This document shows, in pieces, positions 7,020 to 15,847 of a stretch of 48,456 nucleotides of DNA. Where the stretch lies: positions 1 through 48,456 of the forward strand of contig NZ_LIQZ01000059.1 in assembly GCF_001418655.1 (NCBI RefSeq). The letters are read 5' to 3'. The notes under the pieces were generated by a model that was not told the DNA's origin, made no database searches, and saw nothing but the letters and a program-made list of their open reading frames with translations. The DNA is from Streptomyces phaeochromogenes (GTDB lineage: Bacteria > Actinomycetota > Actinomycetes > Streptomycetales > Streptomycetaceae). Position 1 is the stretch's first letter, and every line of letters starts with the position of its first letter. Position numbers and translations under genes: made by a program.

Positions 7020-8477
7020 ATGACGACCACCTTCGAGAGCGGGCCCGGGCAGCTGTTCATCGGTGGACAGTGGCGCGAGGCGGCCGACGGAGCGCGTACG
7101 GACGTGTTCGATCCGTCCACCGGCCAGGTGGTCACGACGGTCGCGGAGGCCTCCGCCACCGATGTCGACACGGCCGTACGTGCCGCGCGGAAGGCGTTCG
7201 ACAGCGGACCGTGGGCCACGATGAGCGGTCGTGAGCGCGGCCGGGTCCTGCACCGCGTCGCCGAGCTGATCCGGGAGAACGCGGACGAGATCGCGGCCCT
7301 GGAGAGCCAGGACGTCGGCAAGCCGATCACCCTGTGCCACGCGGTCGACGTCACGAACGCGGCCAACGACTACGAGTACTACGCCTCCCTCGCCTGGACC
7401 CTGGACGGCGCGACCAGGGACACCCCGCTCAACGGCCTCGCCTACACCAAGCCCGGCCCGATCGGTGTCGTCGCCGCGATCACGCCCTTCAACTTCCCGC
7501 TGATCCTCGCGGGCTCGAAGATCGCCCCGGCGCTCGCGGCGGGCAACACGGTCGTGCACAAGCCCGCCGAGGAGACCCCGCTCAGCGCCCTCTACATGGC
7601 CGCTCTGCTCCAGAAGGCGGGCGTCCCGGACGGCGTCTACAACGTCGTCACCGGTACGGGACCGATCGCGGGCGAGGCGCTCCTGCGCAACCCCGGCGTC
7701 GACAAGATCGCCTTCACCGGGTCCACCGCGGTGGGCCGGCACGCGGCGAGCGTCGCGGGCGAGGGCCTGAAGTCCGTCACCATGGAGCTCGGCGGCAACG
7801 CGGCGCACATCGTCTTCGAGGACGCCGACGTCGAGAAGGCCATCGGCGCGGTCATCAAGGGCTTCGTCTTCAACACCGGCCAGTTCTGCATGGGCGGGCC
7901 GCGCCTGCTCGTCGCACGCCCCCTCTACAACACGGTGGTCGGCATCCTCGCCGAAGCCGTCCCCGGCGTGCCGGTCGGCGACCCCCGGGAGCCCGGGACC
8001 GTCGTCGGGCCGATGGCGGGGGAGCGGCACCTGAAGAAGGTCGAGGAGTACGTCGAACTGGCCCGCAAGGAGGGCGGTCGCATCGTGTGCGGCGGCGAGC
8101 GCCTCGACCTGAACGGCGGCTTCTACTACAAGCCCACGGTCATCGCGGGCCTGTCGAACGACTCCCGGGTGGTCCAGGAGGAGATCTTCGGCCCGGTCCT
8201 GACCGTGCAGCCCTTCGACTCCGAGGACGAGGCCGTCGAGCTGGCCAACTCCACGCCGTACGGCCTGGCTTCGGGACTGCAGACCACCGACCTCGCCCGC
8301 GCGCACCGCGTCGCAGACCGGCTCCAGGCGGGCATCGTGTGGGTCAACGACTGGGCGATGCTCGACCCCGCGGTGCCCTTCGGAGGGGTCAAGGCCTCCG
8401 GCTTCGGCCGTGAGTACGGGCCCGAGGCGCTCGCCTCCTACACCAAGGTCAAGTCCGTCGTCATCTCGTTCGACTGA
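7020..8477 (+). CDS. NAD(P)-dependent aldehyde dehydrogenase
   Basis: The 485-residue protein is a full-length ALDH superfamily member. It has the Asn segment [20 protein letters not shown], the cofactor loop FTGSTAVGR, the general-base Glu in [13 protein letters not shown] and the nucleophile Cys in NTGQFCMGG; the C-terminal segment [14 protein letters not shown] is also intact. It oxidises an aldehyde to the acid. With the zinc alcohol dehydrogenase 57 bases downstream it would convert an alcohol through the aldehyde to the acid, as in benzyl-alcohol-type pathways (XylB/XylC), though the substrate is not proven. The ATG at 7020 has GAGGAG upstream; an in-frame start at 6981 lies inside operator 2. 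Confidence 0.9.
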   Translation: MTTTFESGPGQLFIGGQWREAADGARTDVFDPSTGQVVTTVAEASATDVDTAVRAARKAFDSGPWATMSGRERGRVLHRVAELIRENADEIAALESQDVGKPITLCHAVDVTNAANDYEYYASLAWTLDGATRDTPLNGLAYTKPGPIGVVAAITPFNFPLILAGSKIAPALAAGNTVVHKPAEETPLSALYMAALLQKAGVPDGVYNVVTGTGPIAGEALLRNPGVDKIAFTGSTAVGRHAASVAGEGLKSVTMELGGNAAHIVFEDADVEKAIGAVIKGFVFNTGQFCMGGPRLLVARPLYNTVVGILAEAVPGVPVGDPREPGTVVGPMAGERHLKKVEEYVELARKEGGRIVCGGERLDLNGGFYYKPTVIAGLSNDSRVVQEEIFGPVLTVQPFDSEDEAVELANSTPYGLASGLQTTDLARAHRVADRLQAGIVWVNDWAMLDPAVPFGGVKASGFGREYGPEALASYTKVKSVVISFD

Positions 8478-8534
8478 GCGCCCCGCAGCCGGGCCCACCC
8501 CTTCAACTCACCCTCACCCAAGGGAGTTCGCAGC

Positions 8535-9644
8535 ATGTCCACCACCACTCGCGCAGCCGTGGTCGAGTCCGGGGGAGCGCCCTTCACCCTCGCCGACGTG
8601 GAGCTCGACGAGCCCCGCGCCCATGAGGTCCTGGTCCGGATCGTGGCCGCGGGCCTGTGTCACACGGACCTCGGGGTCGCGAGCGGCGGCCTGCCGTTCC
8701 CGCTGCCCGGCGTACTGGGCCACGAGGGCGCCGGGATCGTCGAGGCCGTCGGCCCGGACGTCGCGGGCGTCGAGCCCGGCGACCACGTCGTGCTCTCCTT
8801 CACCTCCTGCGGCTCCTGCCGCAACTGCCGCGACGGCCACCCGGCGTACTGCGCCGCCTGGCTGCCGCTGAACCTCCTCGGCGGACGCCGCGCCGACGGC
8901 TCCGCCACCATCAGCCGTGACGGGGCCCCGCTCGGCGGCCACTTCTTCGGCCAGTCCTCCTTCGCCGAACGGGCGTTGGTGGACGAGCGCAGCCTCGTCA
9001 AAGTCGACAGGGACATCCCGCTGGCGTCCCTCGCACCGCTGGGCTGCGGCGTACAGACAGGCGTGGGCGCGGTCTGGAACGTCCTTGAGCCCCGTACCGG
9101 CGACACGGTCGTGATCCTGGGCGCCGGCGCGGTCGGTCTGTCGGCGGTGATGGCCGCGGCACTGACGCCCGCGACCACTGTGATCGCCATTGACAAGGTC
9201 GTCGAACGGCTGGAGCTGGCAAGGGAGTTGGGCGCCACGCACACCGTGAACGCCAACGAGGCGGACATCGTCGAGGCGGTCCAGCTGATCACGAGCGGGG
9301 CAGGGGCCGACGGGGTCGTCGAGACCACCGGCAACGTCATCGTCCTGCGCAAGGGCGTGGACGCGCTCGCCGCCCGCGGTACGGCGGTGATCGTCGGCGC
9401 CCCACCGTTCGGTTCCGAGGTCGCCCTGGATGTCAACGGAATGCTCGGCGGCAAACGGCTGGTGGGCCTGACCCTCGGCGACCAGGAGACCCAGACCGCG
9501 ATCCCGGCCCTGGTCAAGCTGGTCCGCGAGGGCCGCCTCCCACTGGACCGGCTGATCAGCACCTACGCCTTCGAGGACATCGGCCAGGCCGTCCAGGACA
9601 TGAGCGCGGGCAAGACGATCAAGCCGGTACTGACGTTCGCCTGA
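8535..9644 (+). CDS. zinc-dependent alcohol dehydrogenase, aryl-alcohol type
   Basis: The 369-residue protein has all features of class III-like medium-chain alcohol dehydrogenases. Catalytic zinc ligands lie in AAGLCHTDLG, GHEGAGIVE and LGCGVQTG. The four-Cys structural zinc loop is CGSCRNCRDGHPAYC. The Rossmann motif GAGAVGLSAV is followed by AIDK, whose Asp favours NAD over NADP. The overall pattern resembles aryl/benzyl alcohol dehydrogenases. It follows the aldehyde dehydrogenase in the same orientation with a good AGGGAG ribosome site, and is probably under the same MarR control. Confidence 0.9.
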   Translation: MSTTTRAAVVESGGAPFTLADVELDEPRAHEVLVRIVAAGLCHTDLGVASGGLPFPLPGVLGHEGAGIVEAVGPDVAGVEPGDHVVLSFTSCGSCRNCRDGHPAYCAAWLPLNLLGGRRADGSATISRDGAPLGGHFFGQSSFAERALVDERSLVKVDRDIPLASLAPLGCGVQTGVGAVWNVLEPRTGDTVVILGAGAVGLSAVMAAALTPATTVIAIDKVVERLELARELGATHTVNANEADIVEAVQLITSGAGADGVVETTGNVIVLRKGVDALAARGTAVIVGAPPFGSEVALDVNGMLGGKRLVGLTLGDQETQTAIPALVKLVREGRLPLDRLISTYAFEDIGQAVQDMSAGKTIKPVLTFA

Positions 9645-9660
9645 TATCCGGGCTTCACGC

Positions 9661-9711
9661 AAGGCGCCCTTTTGGGGGCGCGGGGAACTGCGCGGCCGGC
9701 CACAACCGGCC
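9661..9711. repeat. interspersed hairpin repeat, terminator between convergent genes
   Basis: GCGCCC (9664-9669) pairs with GGGCGC (9676-9681). This is followed by GCGGGGAACTGCGCG and a second hairpin, GGCCGG (9694-9699) with CCGGCC (9706-9711). The GGGGCGCGGGGAACTG core also occurs at 32056-32070 and, in the other orientation, begins at the end of the window. It sits between the convergent alcohol dehydrogenase and MDR genes and probably ends both transcripts. Confidence 0.7.
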
Positions 9712-9753
9712 CGCAGCTCAACACCACCTGTGACACCCGCGCCCCACAAGGTG

Positions 9754-10704
9754 CTACCGAACCTGAAGAACAAGCTTCCCGACTGTCCGCCCGGTGTCCC
9801 CGAGCGCATGCGCCTTCGAGGCCTCGGCCAACGGAAACACCTCGGCAACCGTGGCACGCAGCCGCCCCGCGGCGACCAGCTCGGCGATCGCCCGCATCCC
9901 GGCCTGATCGGCCTCCACGAGCAGCTCGATCGCCCGCACACCGAGCCCCTGCGCCTCCTCGGAGAGCGCCGGCGACCCGGACGGCAGGATCGACACCAGG
10001 AGCCCGCCGGGCCGGAGGGTCTTGAGCGACCGCGACCGGTACTCGCCCCCGACCGTGTCCAGCACGACATCGACATCCCGCACGACCTCGGCGAAGTCGG
10101 TCTCGCGATAGTCGACCGTCTCGTCGACGCCCAGGCTCCGCAGGAACTCGTGCTTGCCCGCGCTGGCCGTACCGATCACGTAGGCCCCGCGCTCCTTGGC
10201 GATCTGCACGGCGAGATGCCCCACTCCGCCGGCCGCCGCGTGGATCAGCACCCGCTGACCCGGCCGGACGTCCGCCGTGTCGACCAGCGCCTGCCAGGCG
10301 GTCAGCGCGGCCAGCGGAATCGCGCCCGCCTGCGTGTGGTCGACCTCGGACGGCTTGTGCGCGAAGGCCCGCGCGGGACCGGTGACGTACTCGGCGTGCG
10401 CCCCTACGCCGTAGGGGTACGGCAGCATGCCGAAGACCTCGTCGCCCGGCTTGTGGAGGGTGACGCCGAGGCCGATCGCCTCGACGACGCCGGAGACGTC
10501 CCAGCCGAGGACGAACGGCGGCTTCCCGAGGAAGTTGCCGTTCGCCCGGTGCTTCCAGTCGGTCGGGTTGAGACCCGCCGCGTGCACCCGGATCAGCACC
10601 TCGCTCGGCCCGGGCCTCGGGATCTCCAGCTCCACTTCCTTGAGGACCTCGGGACCGCCGAGGACGTCCTGACTGATCGCGCGCATCGTGTTCTCAGTGC
10701 TCAT
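9754..10704 (-). CDS. NADP-dependent MDR-family oxidoreductase (quinone-reductase type)
   Basis: The 316-residue protein is a zinc-free medium-chain reductase. It has an N-terminal GroES-like domain (SEVLIRVHAAGLNPTDWK), the loop HAAAGGVGHLAVQIAKERGA for NADPH, and a C-terminal segment typical of quinone oxidoreductases. No zinc-binding Cys or His set is present. Such enzymes reduce quinones or the C=C bond of enones. The ATG at 10704 has a GGAG site; a second ATG at 10686 is possible. It is divergent from a GlxA-type regulator, with an operator-like palindrome between them, so it is the likely target. Confidence 0.87.
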   Translation of the reverse strand: MSTENTMRAISQDVLGGPEVLKEVELEIPRPGPSEVLIRVHAAGLNPTDWKHRANGNFLGKPPFVLGWDVSGVVEAIGLGVTLHKPGDEVFGMLPYPYGVGAHAEYVTGPARAFAHKPSEVDHTQAGAIPLAALTAWQALVDTADVRPGQRVLIHAAAGGVGHLAVQIAKERGAYVIGTASAGKHEFLRSLGVDETVDYRETDFAEVVRDVDVVLDTVGGEYRSRSLKTLRPGGLLVSILPSGSPALSEEAQGLGVRAIELLVEADQAGMRAIAELVAAGRLRATVAEVFPLAEASKAHALGDTGRTVGKLVLQVR

Positions 10705-10738
10705 GCGCTCCAGCCTGCCGGGCCGCGAGAGCCCAGGA

Positions 10739-10756
10739 AATGGCATGATTGCCATT
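10739..10756. promoter_or_regulatory. operator-like palindrome between MDR reductase and GlxA-type regulator
   Basis: AATGGCA (10739-10745) and TGCCATT (10750-10756) are perfect 7-bp arms with a 4-nt gap. The site is in the 70-base gap of the divergent pair and could control both genes. Confidence 0.55.
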
Positions 10757-10774
10757 GTTCGATAGGATCGTGCC

Positions 10775-11791
10775 ATGCTGCAGACGCACTGCGGGGAGCG
10801 CCCCGCCCCCACCGAGAACTCCCGGCAGGGGGAGTACGACGGACCCGTGGAGCGGGTCGTCGTCCTGGCCCTGGACGGGGTCTACCCCTTCGAGCTCGGC
10901 ATCCCGAACCGGGTCTTCGGCTCGGCCGAGGGCCGGTACGAGATCCTGACCTGCACGGTCGACGGGCAGCCGGTGCGCAGCAGCTCGGACTTCTCGATCA
11001 CCGTCGAACACGGTCCGGAAGTGCTGCGTACGGCCGACACCGTCGTCATCCCGCCGTTCGCCCTGTCGCAGCTCAGCGCTGATCTCCCCGAGGCGGTGGC
11101 CGACGCGCTGAGGGCCATCCGGCCGGACGCCCGGATCGTCTCCATCTGTACGGGCGCCTTCGTCCTGGCGGCGGCGGGGATGCTCGCCGGACGCCGGGCG
11201 ACCACGCACTGGCAGCTGGCCCCGCTGTTCCGGAAGATGTTCCCGGACGTGGACCTGGACGCCGATGTGCTGTTCGTCGACGAGGACTCCCTCCTCACCT
11301 CGGCGGGAGCCGCGTCCGGCGTGGACGTCTGCCTGCACCTCGTGCGCAAGGACCACGGCAGCGAGCTGGCCAACCGGGTGGCCCGGTCCTGCGTGGTGCC
11401 GCCGTGGCGGGACGGCGGTCAGGCCCAGTACATCGAACAGCCCGTGCCCGAACCCTCGACCGCGGGCACCGCGGCCACCCGGCAGTGGGCCCTGGAACGC
11501 CTCGGCGAACCGCTGACCCTGGGCGATCTCGCCGCCCACGCCCGGATGAGCCTGCGTACGTTCGCCCGCCGGTTCAACGACGAGGTCGGGATGAGCCCCG
11601 GCCGCTGGCTCATCCAGCAACGCGTCGTCCGCGCACGGCAGTTGCTCGAAGCCAGCGATCTGCCGGTGGACCAGATCGCGGGCGAGGTCGGCTTCGCGAC
11701 CGGCACCTCGCTCCGGCAGCATCTGCACGCGGCGATCGGCGTCTCGCCACAGGCCTACCGGCGTACGTTCCAGGCGGCCCGGCAGAGCTGA
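10775..11791 (+). CDS. GlxA family regulator (DJ-1/PfpI domain plus AraC HTH)
   Basis: The 338-residue protein joins an N-terminal DJ-1/PfpI-like domain (about residues 25-210) to a C-terminal AraC double helix-turn-helix (about 235-335). The nucleophile-elbow segment IVSICTGAFVLAAAG keeps the Cys of the family. The HTH shows LGDLAAHARMSLRTFARRF and VDQIAGEVGFATGTSLRQHL. GlxA-type proteins usually activate neighbouring catabolic or redox genes in response to a small ligand bound to the DJ-1 domain. It is divergent from the MDR reductase gene. The ATG at 10775 is the first reasonable start; later in-frame starts would shorten only the unstructured N-terminus. Confidence 0.9.
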   Translation: MLQTHCGERPAPTENSRQGEYDGPVERVVVLALDGVYPFELGIPNRVFGSAEGRYEILTCTVDGQPVRSSSDFSITVEHGPEVLRTADTVVIPPFALSQLSADLPEAVADALRAIRPDARIVSICTGAFVLAAAGMLAGRRATTHWQLAPLFRKMFPDVDLDADVLFVDEDSLLTSAGAASGVDVCLHLVRKDHGSELANRVARSCVVPPWRDGGQAQYIEQPVPEPSTAGTAATRQWALERLGEPLTLGDLAAHARMSLRTFARRFNDEVGMSPGRWLIQQRVVRARQLLEASDLPVDQIAGEVGFATGTSLRQHLHAAIGVSPQAYRRTFQAARQS

Positions 11792-11888
11792 AGCCGGCAG
11801 AGCCTAAGGGCGACGAATTCCGCCTGAACGTCCTGAGGGGCTCGTGCGTCGGAGGAGGGATACGGCGAAACGGCAGGCAGGGGGCACC

Positions 11889-12767
11889 ATGCGGGGGATC
11901 AAGGCGGGCGGACTGGCGGTGGCGGGCATCGCGACGGTCGCGACACTCGTGACGGTGGTGGTGGAGAGCGGGAAGGGGCACACCGACGGAGGGCTCCTCG
12001 ACGGCGGGCCCGCGTCGGCCACGCCGTACAGCGGACCGCTGCGCGTGCCGCACAAGGAGTATGACGAGGACAGTCAGCGGGCGACCGAGGCGGAGTCGGG
12101 CGCGGCGGGCCTGGCCCTGGAGTGCGAGGGGGACATCCACTCGGGCGGGTTCGGGGGCAACTGGAGCAAGGGCGACGGCGGTTCGACCCCGGCGGAAGGG
12201 CTTCAGGCGTACTTCGACATCGAGCAGCCGGGCGTCCCGAGGTCCGGCTACCGCGTGGAGCGCGACGACGGGGACCGGGTGCTCTTCTCGTACGATGTCG
12301 GGGGCCTGACCAAGGTGGCCGTCATCGTCGCCAAGGACCAGCCGAACCGGCCCGGTTGGGGCCCGGAGACGACCGCCTCGTGCGATCCGGCGGAGTTCCC
12401 CGAGACCTTCACCGACGACCAGGGCTACGAGGTCTGGACCGACGCGCGCGGCCGTCGGCTCTCGGTCAACACCATCAGCAGTTCCCAGGGGTCGGAGCAC
12501 TGCGACTGGCAGTCGGCCCACTTCCTCGAACTGGGGCACGGGGCGAAGCGCGTGCTGTACGCCCGTGATCCCGAGGGCGTGCTGTCCGGCCTGCTCACCG
12601 CTCCGTACGACGGCGACGTCACCCTGCCCGACGGCGCCCGCGACACCGGCTACCGACACGGCGAGCGGGCGCTGTGGCTGACGGCCGACAAGAAGAAGGC
12701 GTACGTCCGCACGCCGGACGGGGTGGAGGCGTGGCCGGCGGTGAAGAAGGGGATGGGCTGCGACTGA
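11889..12767 (+). CDS. hypothetical membrane-anchored or secreted protein
   Basis: Family not recognised. From the ATG at 11889 (AGGGGG site upstream) the protein has 292 residues. An N-terminal hydrophobic stretch (GGLAVAGIATVATLVTVVV) fits an uncleaved anchor or a signal peptide, so the rest is probably outside the membrane. The body is acidic and Gly-rich. Four Cys (LECEGD, SCDPAE, HCDWQS and the C-terminal GCD) could form disulphides, which suits an extracellular location. An in-frame GTG at 11844 would add a basic leader. It lies 97 bases after the GlxA-type regulator and converges closely with the TetR gene. Confidence 0.65.
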   Translation: MRGIKAGGLAVAGIATVATLVTVVVESGKGHTDGGLLDGGPASATPYSGPLRVPHKEYDEDSQRATEAESGAAGLALECEGDIHSGGFGGNWSKGDGGSTPAEGLQAYFDIEQPGVPRSGYRVERDDGDRVLFSYDVGGLTKVAVIVAKDQPNRPGWGPETTASCDPAEFPETFTDDQGYEVWTDARGRRLSVNTISSSQGSEHCDWQSAHFLELGHGAKRVLYARDPEGVLSGLLTAPYDGDVTLPDGARDTGYRHGERALWLTADKKKAYVRTPDGVEAWPAVKKGMGCD

Positions 12768-12786
12768 CCTACCGGCCGGCGGCGTT

Positions 12787-13362
12787 CTACCGGCTGGCGT
12801 GCAGGGCCACGAGCAGGCGCCACACCTTGTGGGCGATCTCCTCAGGGGTGGCCTCGACGAGCCCGTGCAGCCAGTCGGCGAGAACGCCCGCGAAGGTCGC
12901 GGCGACGGCCGAGGCGATGAGCGGGGCCTCCGGCGCGCCGACGAGTTCGCGCTCGGCGAGGCTGCGGGCCCGCAGGTCCTGGTGGAGTACGCGGCCGAGC
13001 GGTCCGCCGCCGCCCGGGCTCAACAGGGCACGGTAGAGCGGGGCATGAGGGGGCAGGCCCGCGAAGAACGTGAGCAGGGCGTCCGGCGCCGACCTGGGGT
13101 CGGGTCTGCCCCGCCAGGCGTGCAGGGCGTCCACGGCGTCCCGTACGACATCGGCGCAGGCGTCGACGGCCAGCGCCTCCAGGTCGGCGTAGTGCAGATA
13201 GAACGTGGCCCGGCCGACCCCGGCCGCGCGCACCAGCGCGGCGACGCTGACCTCCGCGAGCGGCCGGCGGGCGCACTCGTCGAGGAGGGCCCGGCGCAGC
13301 TTGGCCCGGGTGCGCTCGGCCCTGGGGTCGGCCGTGGAGTCGGCCCTGGGGTCGGAGGTCAC
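12787..13362 (-). CDS. TetR family transcriptional regulator
   Basis: The 191-residue protein has a TetR N-terminal HTH (TRAKLRRALLDECARRPLAE then VSVAALVRAAGVGRATFYLH and YADLEAL), followed by a helical ligand-binding domain. The GTG start at 13362 overlaps the stop of the upstream DUF1304 gene (GTGA), so the two are translationally coupled. It probably represses the DUF1304-tetR operon through the double palindrome at 13761-13797. The C-terminal domain gives no clue to the ligand. Confidence 0.85.
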   Translation of the reverse strand: MTSDPRADSTADPRAERTRAKLRRALLDECARRPLAEVSVAALVRAAGVGRATFYLHYADLEALAVDACADVVRDAVDALHAWRGRPDPRSAPDALLTFFAGLPPHAPLYRALLSPGGGGPLGRVLHQDLRARSLAERELVGAPEAPLIASAVAATFAGVLADWLHGLVEATPEEIAHKVWRLLVALHASR

Positions 13363-13721
13363 CGGGCGACGAGGACGGCGGCCAGGGCGAGCGCGCCGGG
13401 CAGGGCCTGAGCGAAGAGGATGCGGCGGTTCGCGGTGACCGTGCCGTACACACCCGCGACGATCACGCACACCAGGAAGAAGACCTGGACGCGGAAGCCC
13501 GTCGGGTCGTCGGCGATCAGTCCCCAGACGAGGCCGGCCGCGAGGAAACCGTTGTAGAGCCCCTGGTTGGCGGCGAGCGCGGCGGTGGCCCGCGCCATCT
13601 CGGGGTCGAACCCGTGCAGCCCGCGCCCCGGCTTCTTCTCCCACAGGAACATCTCCAGAACCAGGATGTACGCGTGGAGAGCGGCGACGAGGCCGACCAG
13701 CACGTTGGCGAGTGTCTGCAT
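13359..13721 (-). CDS. DUF1304 family membrane protein
   Basis: The 120-residue protein has four hydrophobic helices and the family-typical segments ALHAYILVLEMFLWEKK near the start and ANQGLYNGFLAAGLVWGL in the middle. DUF1304 proteins are small, widespread inner-membrane proteins without a proven function. It is the first gene of a two-gene operon with a TetR regulator and is preceded by a strong operator, so it may answer a membrane-active or toxic compound. Confidence 0.88.
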   Translation of the reverse strand: MQTLANVLVGLVAALHAYILVLEMFLWEKKPGRGLHGFDPEMARATAALAANQGLYNGFLAAGLVWGLIADDPTGFRVQVFFLVCVIVAGVYGTVTANRRILFAQALPGALALAAVLVAR

Positions 13722-13760
13722 GGGGAGTGGGCTCCTTCAGGGGGAACTTGCCGGGATTTC

Positions 13761-13797
13761 CTGGACAGGTGTCCACTATACATGGACACCTGTCCAG
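13761..13797 (-). promoter_or_regulatory. double TetR operator over the DUF1304-tetR promoter
   Basis: CTGGACAGGTGTCCA (13761-13775) is the exact reverse complement of 13783-13797, separated by 7 bases. Each arm is itself near-palindromic (TGGACA-GG-TGTCCA and TGGACA-CC-TGTCCA), so two TetR dimers could bind side by side. On the minus strand the gap holds TATAGT (overlapping the right end of the left arm), a good -10 box, so binding would cover the promoter. Confidence 0.8.
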
Positions 13798-13800
13798 TAA

Positions 13801-13860
13801 ATCCCCTGAGTCGAGACCCCTTGCGTCGAGATCCCCTGTGTCGAGATCCCCTGAGTTGAG
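13801..13860 (+). repeat. four tandem 15-bp repeats
   Basis: Units ATCCCCTGAGTCGAG, ACCCCTTGCGTCGAG, ATCCCCTGTGTCGAG and ATCCCCTGAGTTGAG run without gaps between the TetR operator and the GNAT gene. No function is apparent; the array lies in the leader region of the GNAT gene. Confidence 0.85.
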
Positions 13861-13915
13861 GAGCGCTGCCGCTGCCCGGAGGCACTGTCGGACCCGGCCG
13901 CTACCGTCCTGTCCC

Positions 13916-14398
13916 ATGAGTGACCACCACGACCAGGCAGTCGTCCGCCGGGCCCGCCCCGAGGACATCCCGGCGCTCGTCGCCTCCAGCGCGGCCCTGT
14001 TCGCCGAGGACGCGGGCACCCGGGACGCGACCGTCGACATCAACTGGCCTCTCGCACAAGGTGCGGAGAGATTCGCCGCGGGCATCGACGACCCGGCCCG
14101 GCTGTCGCTCGTGGCCGAGCACGACGGGGAAGTCATAGGGCACCTCGTGGGCACGGTCGCGGACGGCTCGGCCATGCGCCCGGTGAAGCTCGCCACCCTG
14201 CACAGCCTGTACGTGCGCCCGGCCCACCGCGGCACCCGGGCGGGAGCGCGGCTCGTGGCGGCCTTCCTCGACTGGGCGCGGGAACAGGGCGCCCAGCTGG
14301 CCGAGGTGACGGCGTACGCGGCCAACGCGGACGCGATCCGGTTCTACGAGCGCAACGGCTTCGGACGGCACACGCTCACCCTCGGTCAGGCGCTTTGA
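13916..14398 (+). CDS. GNAT family N-acetyltransferase
   Basis: The 160-residue protein has the GNAT fold order: VVRRARPEDIPALVASSAAL at the start, a central strand LATLHSLYVRP, then the acetyl-CoA pyrophosphate loop RPAHRGTRAGARLV, and the final NADAIRFYERNGF segment. It transfers an acetyl group from acetyl-CoA to an amine; the acceptor is not predictable. I chose the ATG at 13916 (MSDHHDQ) because the upstream in-frame region is the 15-bp repeat array. It stands alone between the DUF1304 operon and the PucR-type gene. Confidence 0.87.
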   Translation: MSDHHDQAVVRRARPEDIPALVASSAALFAEDAGTRDATVDINWPLAQGAERFAAGIDDPARLSLVAEHDGEVIGHLVGTVADGSAMRPVKLATLHSLYVRPAHRGTRAGARLVAAFLDWAREQGAQLAEVTAYAANADAIRFYERNGFGRHTLTLGQAL

Positions 14399-14404
14399 TG
14401 CTTA

Positions 14405-14472
14405 CCTTCGCCAGTCCCTGTGAAGCACCTTCGGCCGGTCCCTGTGGCGGTCGCCTTCGGCCAGTCGCTGTG
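14405..14472. repeat. three imperfect tandem repeats after the GNAT gene
   Basis: The unit CCTTCGGCCAGTCCCTGTG occurs three times with small changes, starting at 14405, 14428 and 14454. The copies fill the gap between the convergent GNAT and PucR-type genes; no good hairpin is formed. Confidence 0.65.
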
Positions 14473-14476
14473 ACGC

Positions 14477-15730
14477 TCACCGTGCCCGGGCCGCCCTCCG
14501 CAACTTGAGTGCCCGCAGCGCCAGCTGCATCTCGAACTGGGTGGTGGGGTCGTGGAGCCGGTCGCCGAACAGCTCGTCGAGCTGGCGCATGCGATAGCGG
14601 ACCGTCTGCGGATGGACGGCGAGACGGGCGGCCACCTCGCTCGCGTTGTGGCCGCATTCGAGCCAGCTGAGAAGTGTCTCCGCCAGGCGCTCGCGCTGGG
14701 GCAGCCGGATGGTGTCCAGCGGGCGCAGATGCCGGTCGGCCATCGCCTCCACCAGCGCCTCGTCGCGGAACAGCATCAGCGTGGCCAGATGGTCCCGGCA
14801 GCGCACCATCTCCGTGTCCGGCAGCACACCCCGCCGGGCCAGATCGAGTGCCTCGGCCGCCCACCGCAGGGACCTCGCCCCCTCCTGGATCGCGACGCTC
14901 GGCCCCATGACGGCCCGTAGGCCCTGGAGCGCACCGGCGACGGCACGCGCCCTTCCCGGGCCCTCCGGATCGGGCACCACCAGCACGGCCGGGCGCACGT
15001 CGAACCGCGCCAGGAACTCCGGCGGCACGATGGGGGGTTGGGCCGCACCGGCCTGCGCCCCGTGATCGATGACGACCACGGCCAGCGAACGCGGCACGGG
15101 CCACTGCGCGGTGTGCGCGAGATCAGTGATGGCCGCGACCGACGCGGGCGGGTCCACGATCAGCAGATCGATCAGCCGCGTACGCCGCTGCTGCAGCTCA
15201 CCGGCCGCGTGCAGCCGCGCCTCCGTGTATCCGGCCGTCGTCGCTGCCGCCATCTCGTCCAGGTGCAGGAACAACGCCTCACCGAACGCGGCCAGCACAT
15301 GGCGCGGCAGCAGATCGGCGTCGACCAGCGCGTTGATCCGGCGCCATGTCACCCGCGCACCGAGCCGCAGCGCCGACTGGAACGCGTCGAGACTGCGTCC
15401 CTCGTCCGCCTCGCCCCGGCCGATGCGCTGATACGTCGCCGTCACCGGCTGCCAGTCGGTGTCCGGCTTCGCCATCCGTTCCAGGAACCCCTGCAGTGCG
15501 TGCTCCACGCCCTGATGCACGACCTGCATGTACGTGTCGTCCGTCGGCCGCGCGTACTCAGGGATCTCGGTTCTGATCGCCCGTACGACCTCTTCGGTGA
15601 TGTCGTCGAAGAAGGGTCTGAGATGGTCGTGCAGACCCGAAGGGAACGCCTTGAACGGGCCCTGGGCGTCCTCGGCCCTGACTGTGGCGTTCGTGGCCTC
15701 GATCTTCTCCAGCATGCGGAATCCGGTCAC
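14477..15730 (-). CDS. PucR/CdaR-type transcriptional regulator
   Basis: The 417-residue protein has a helical N-terminal sensor part (FKAFPSGLHDHLRPFFDDIT, the conserved RRINALVDADL stretch), a central GGDEF-like/PucR domain, and a C-terminal HTH of the PucR type (ECGHNASEVAARLAVHPQTV followed by RYRMRQLDELFGDRL). Members of this family activate or repress purine, sugar-diacid or natural-product genes. GTG at 15730 has AAGGAG 7 bases upstream. It lies 102 bases downstream of the MFS gene on the same strand and close to the lipid-synthase genes; a motif it shares with their promoters is described under the 17270-17523 entry. Confidence 0.85.
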   Translation of the reverse strand: MTGFRMLEKIEATNATVRAEDAQGPFKAFPSGLHDHLRPFFDDITEEVVRAIRTEIPEYARPTDDTYMQVVHQGVEHALQGFLERMAKPDTDWQPVTATYQRIGRGEADEGRSLDAFQSALRLGARVTWRRINALVDADLLPRHVLAAFGEALFLHLDEMAAATTAGYTEARLHAAGELQQRRTRLIDLLIVDPPASVAAITDLAHTAQWPVPRSLAVVVIDHGAQAGAAQPPIVPPEFLARFDVRPAVLVVPDPEGPGRARAVAGALQGLRAVMGPSVAIQEGARSLRWAAEALDLARRGVLPDTEMVRCRDHLATLMLFRDEALVEAMADRHLRPLDTIRLPQRERLAETLLSWLECGHNASEVAARLAVHPQTVRYRMRQLDELFGDRLHDPTTQFEMQLALRALKLRRAARAR

Positions 15731-15807
15731 GCAGCGGCTCCTTCTGCGCACGGGAAGTAGGGCACGGTGACGATACCCGCAAGAATTCTGCCCAGCTTCA
15801 TCGGCGA

Positions 15808-15847
15808 CTGACAGACATGCACCGGGGGCTTGTCACTTCATGACAAG
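15808..15847. promoter_or_regulatory. CTGACAG motif and hairpin at the MFS 3' end
   Basis: CTTGTCA (15829-15835) pairs with TGACAAG (15841-15847) across a 5-nt loop and overlaps the stop codon of the MFS gene, so it may be a weak terminator. CTGACAG (15808-15814) lies upstream of the PucR-type gene and matches motifs in the MFS-ligase gap. Confidence 0.4.

Noticed and set aside
6924..8498. 524-residue antisense frame over the aldehyde dehydrogenase
   Set aside because: No recognisable domain; the plus-strand ALDH has all catalytic motifs.
8514..10076. Minus-strand frame across the alcohol dehydrogenase
   Set aside because: Antisense shadow, low complexity, no start context.
13801..13860. 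Possible CRISPR array
   Set aside because: The units are contiguous 15-bp repeats without spacers, and there are no cas genes.
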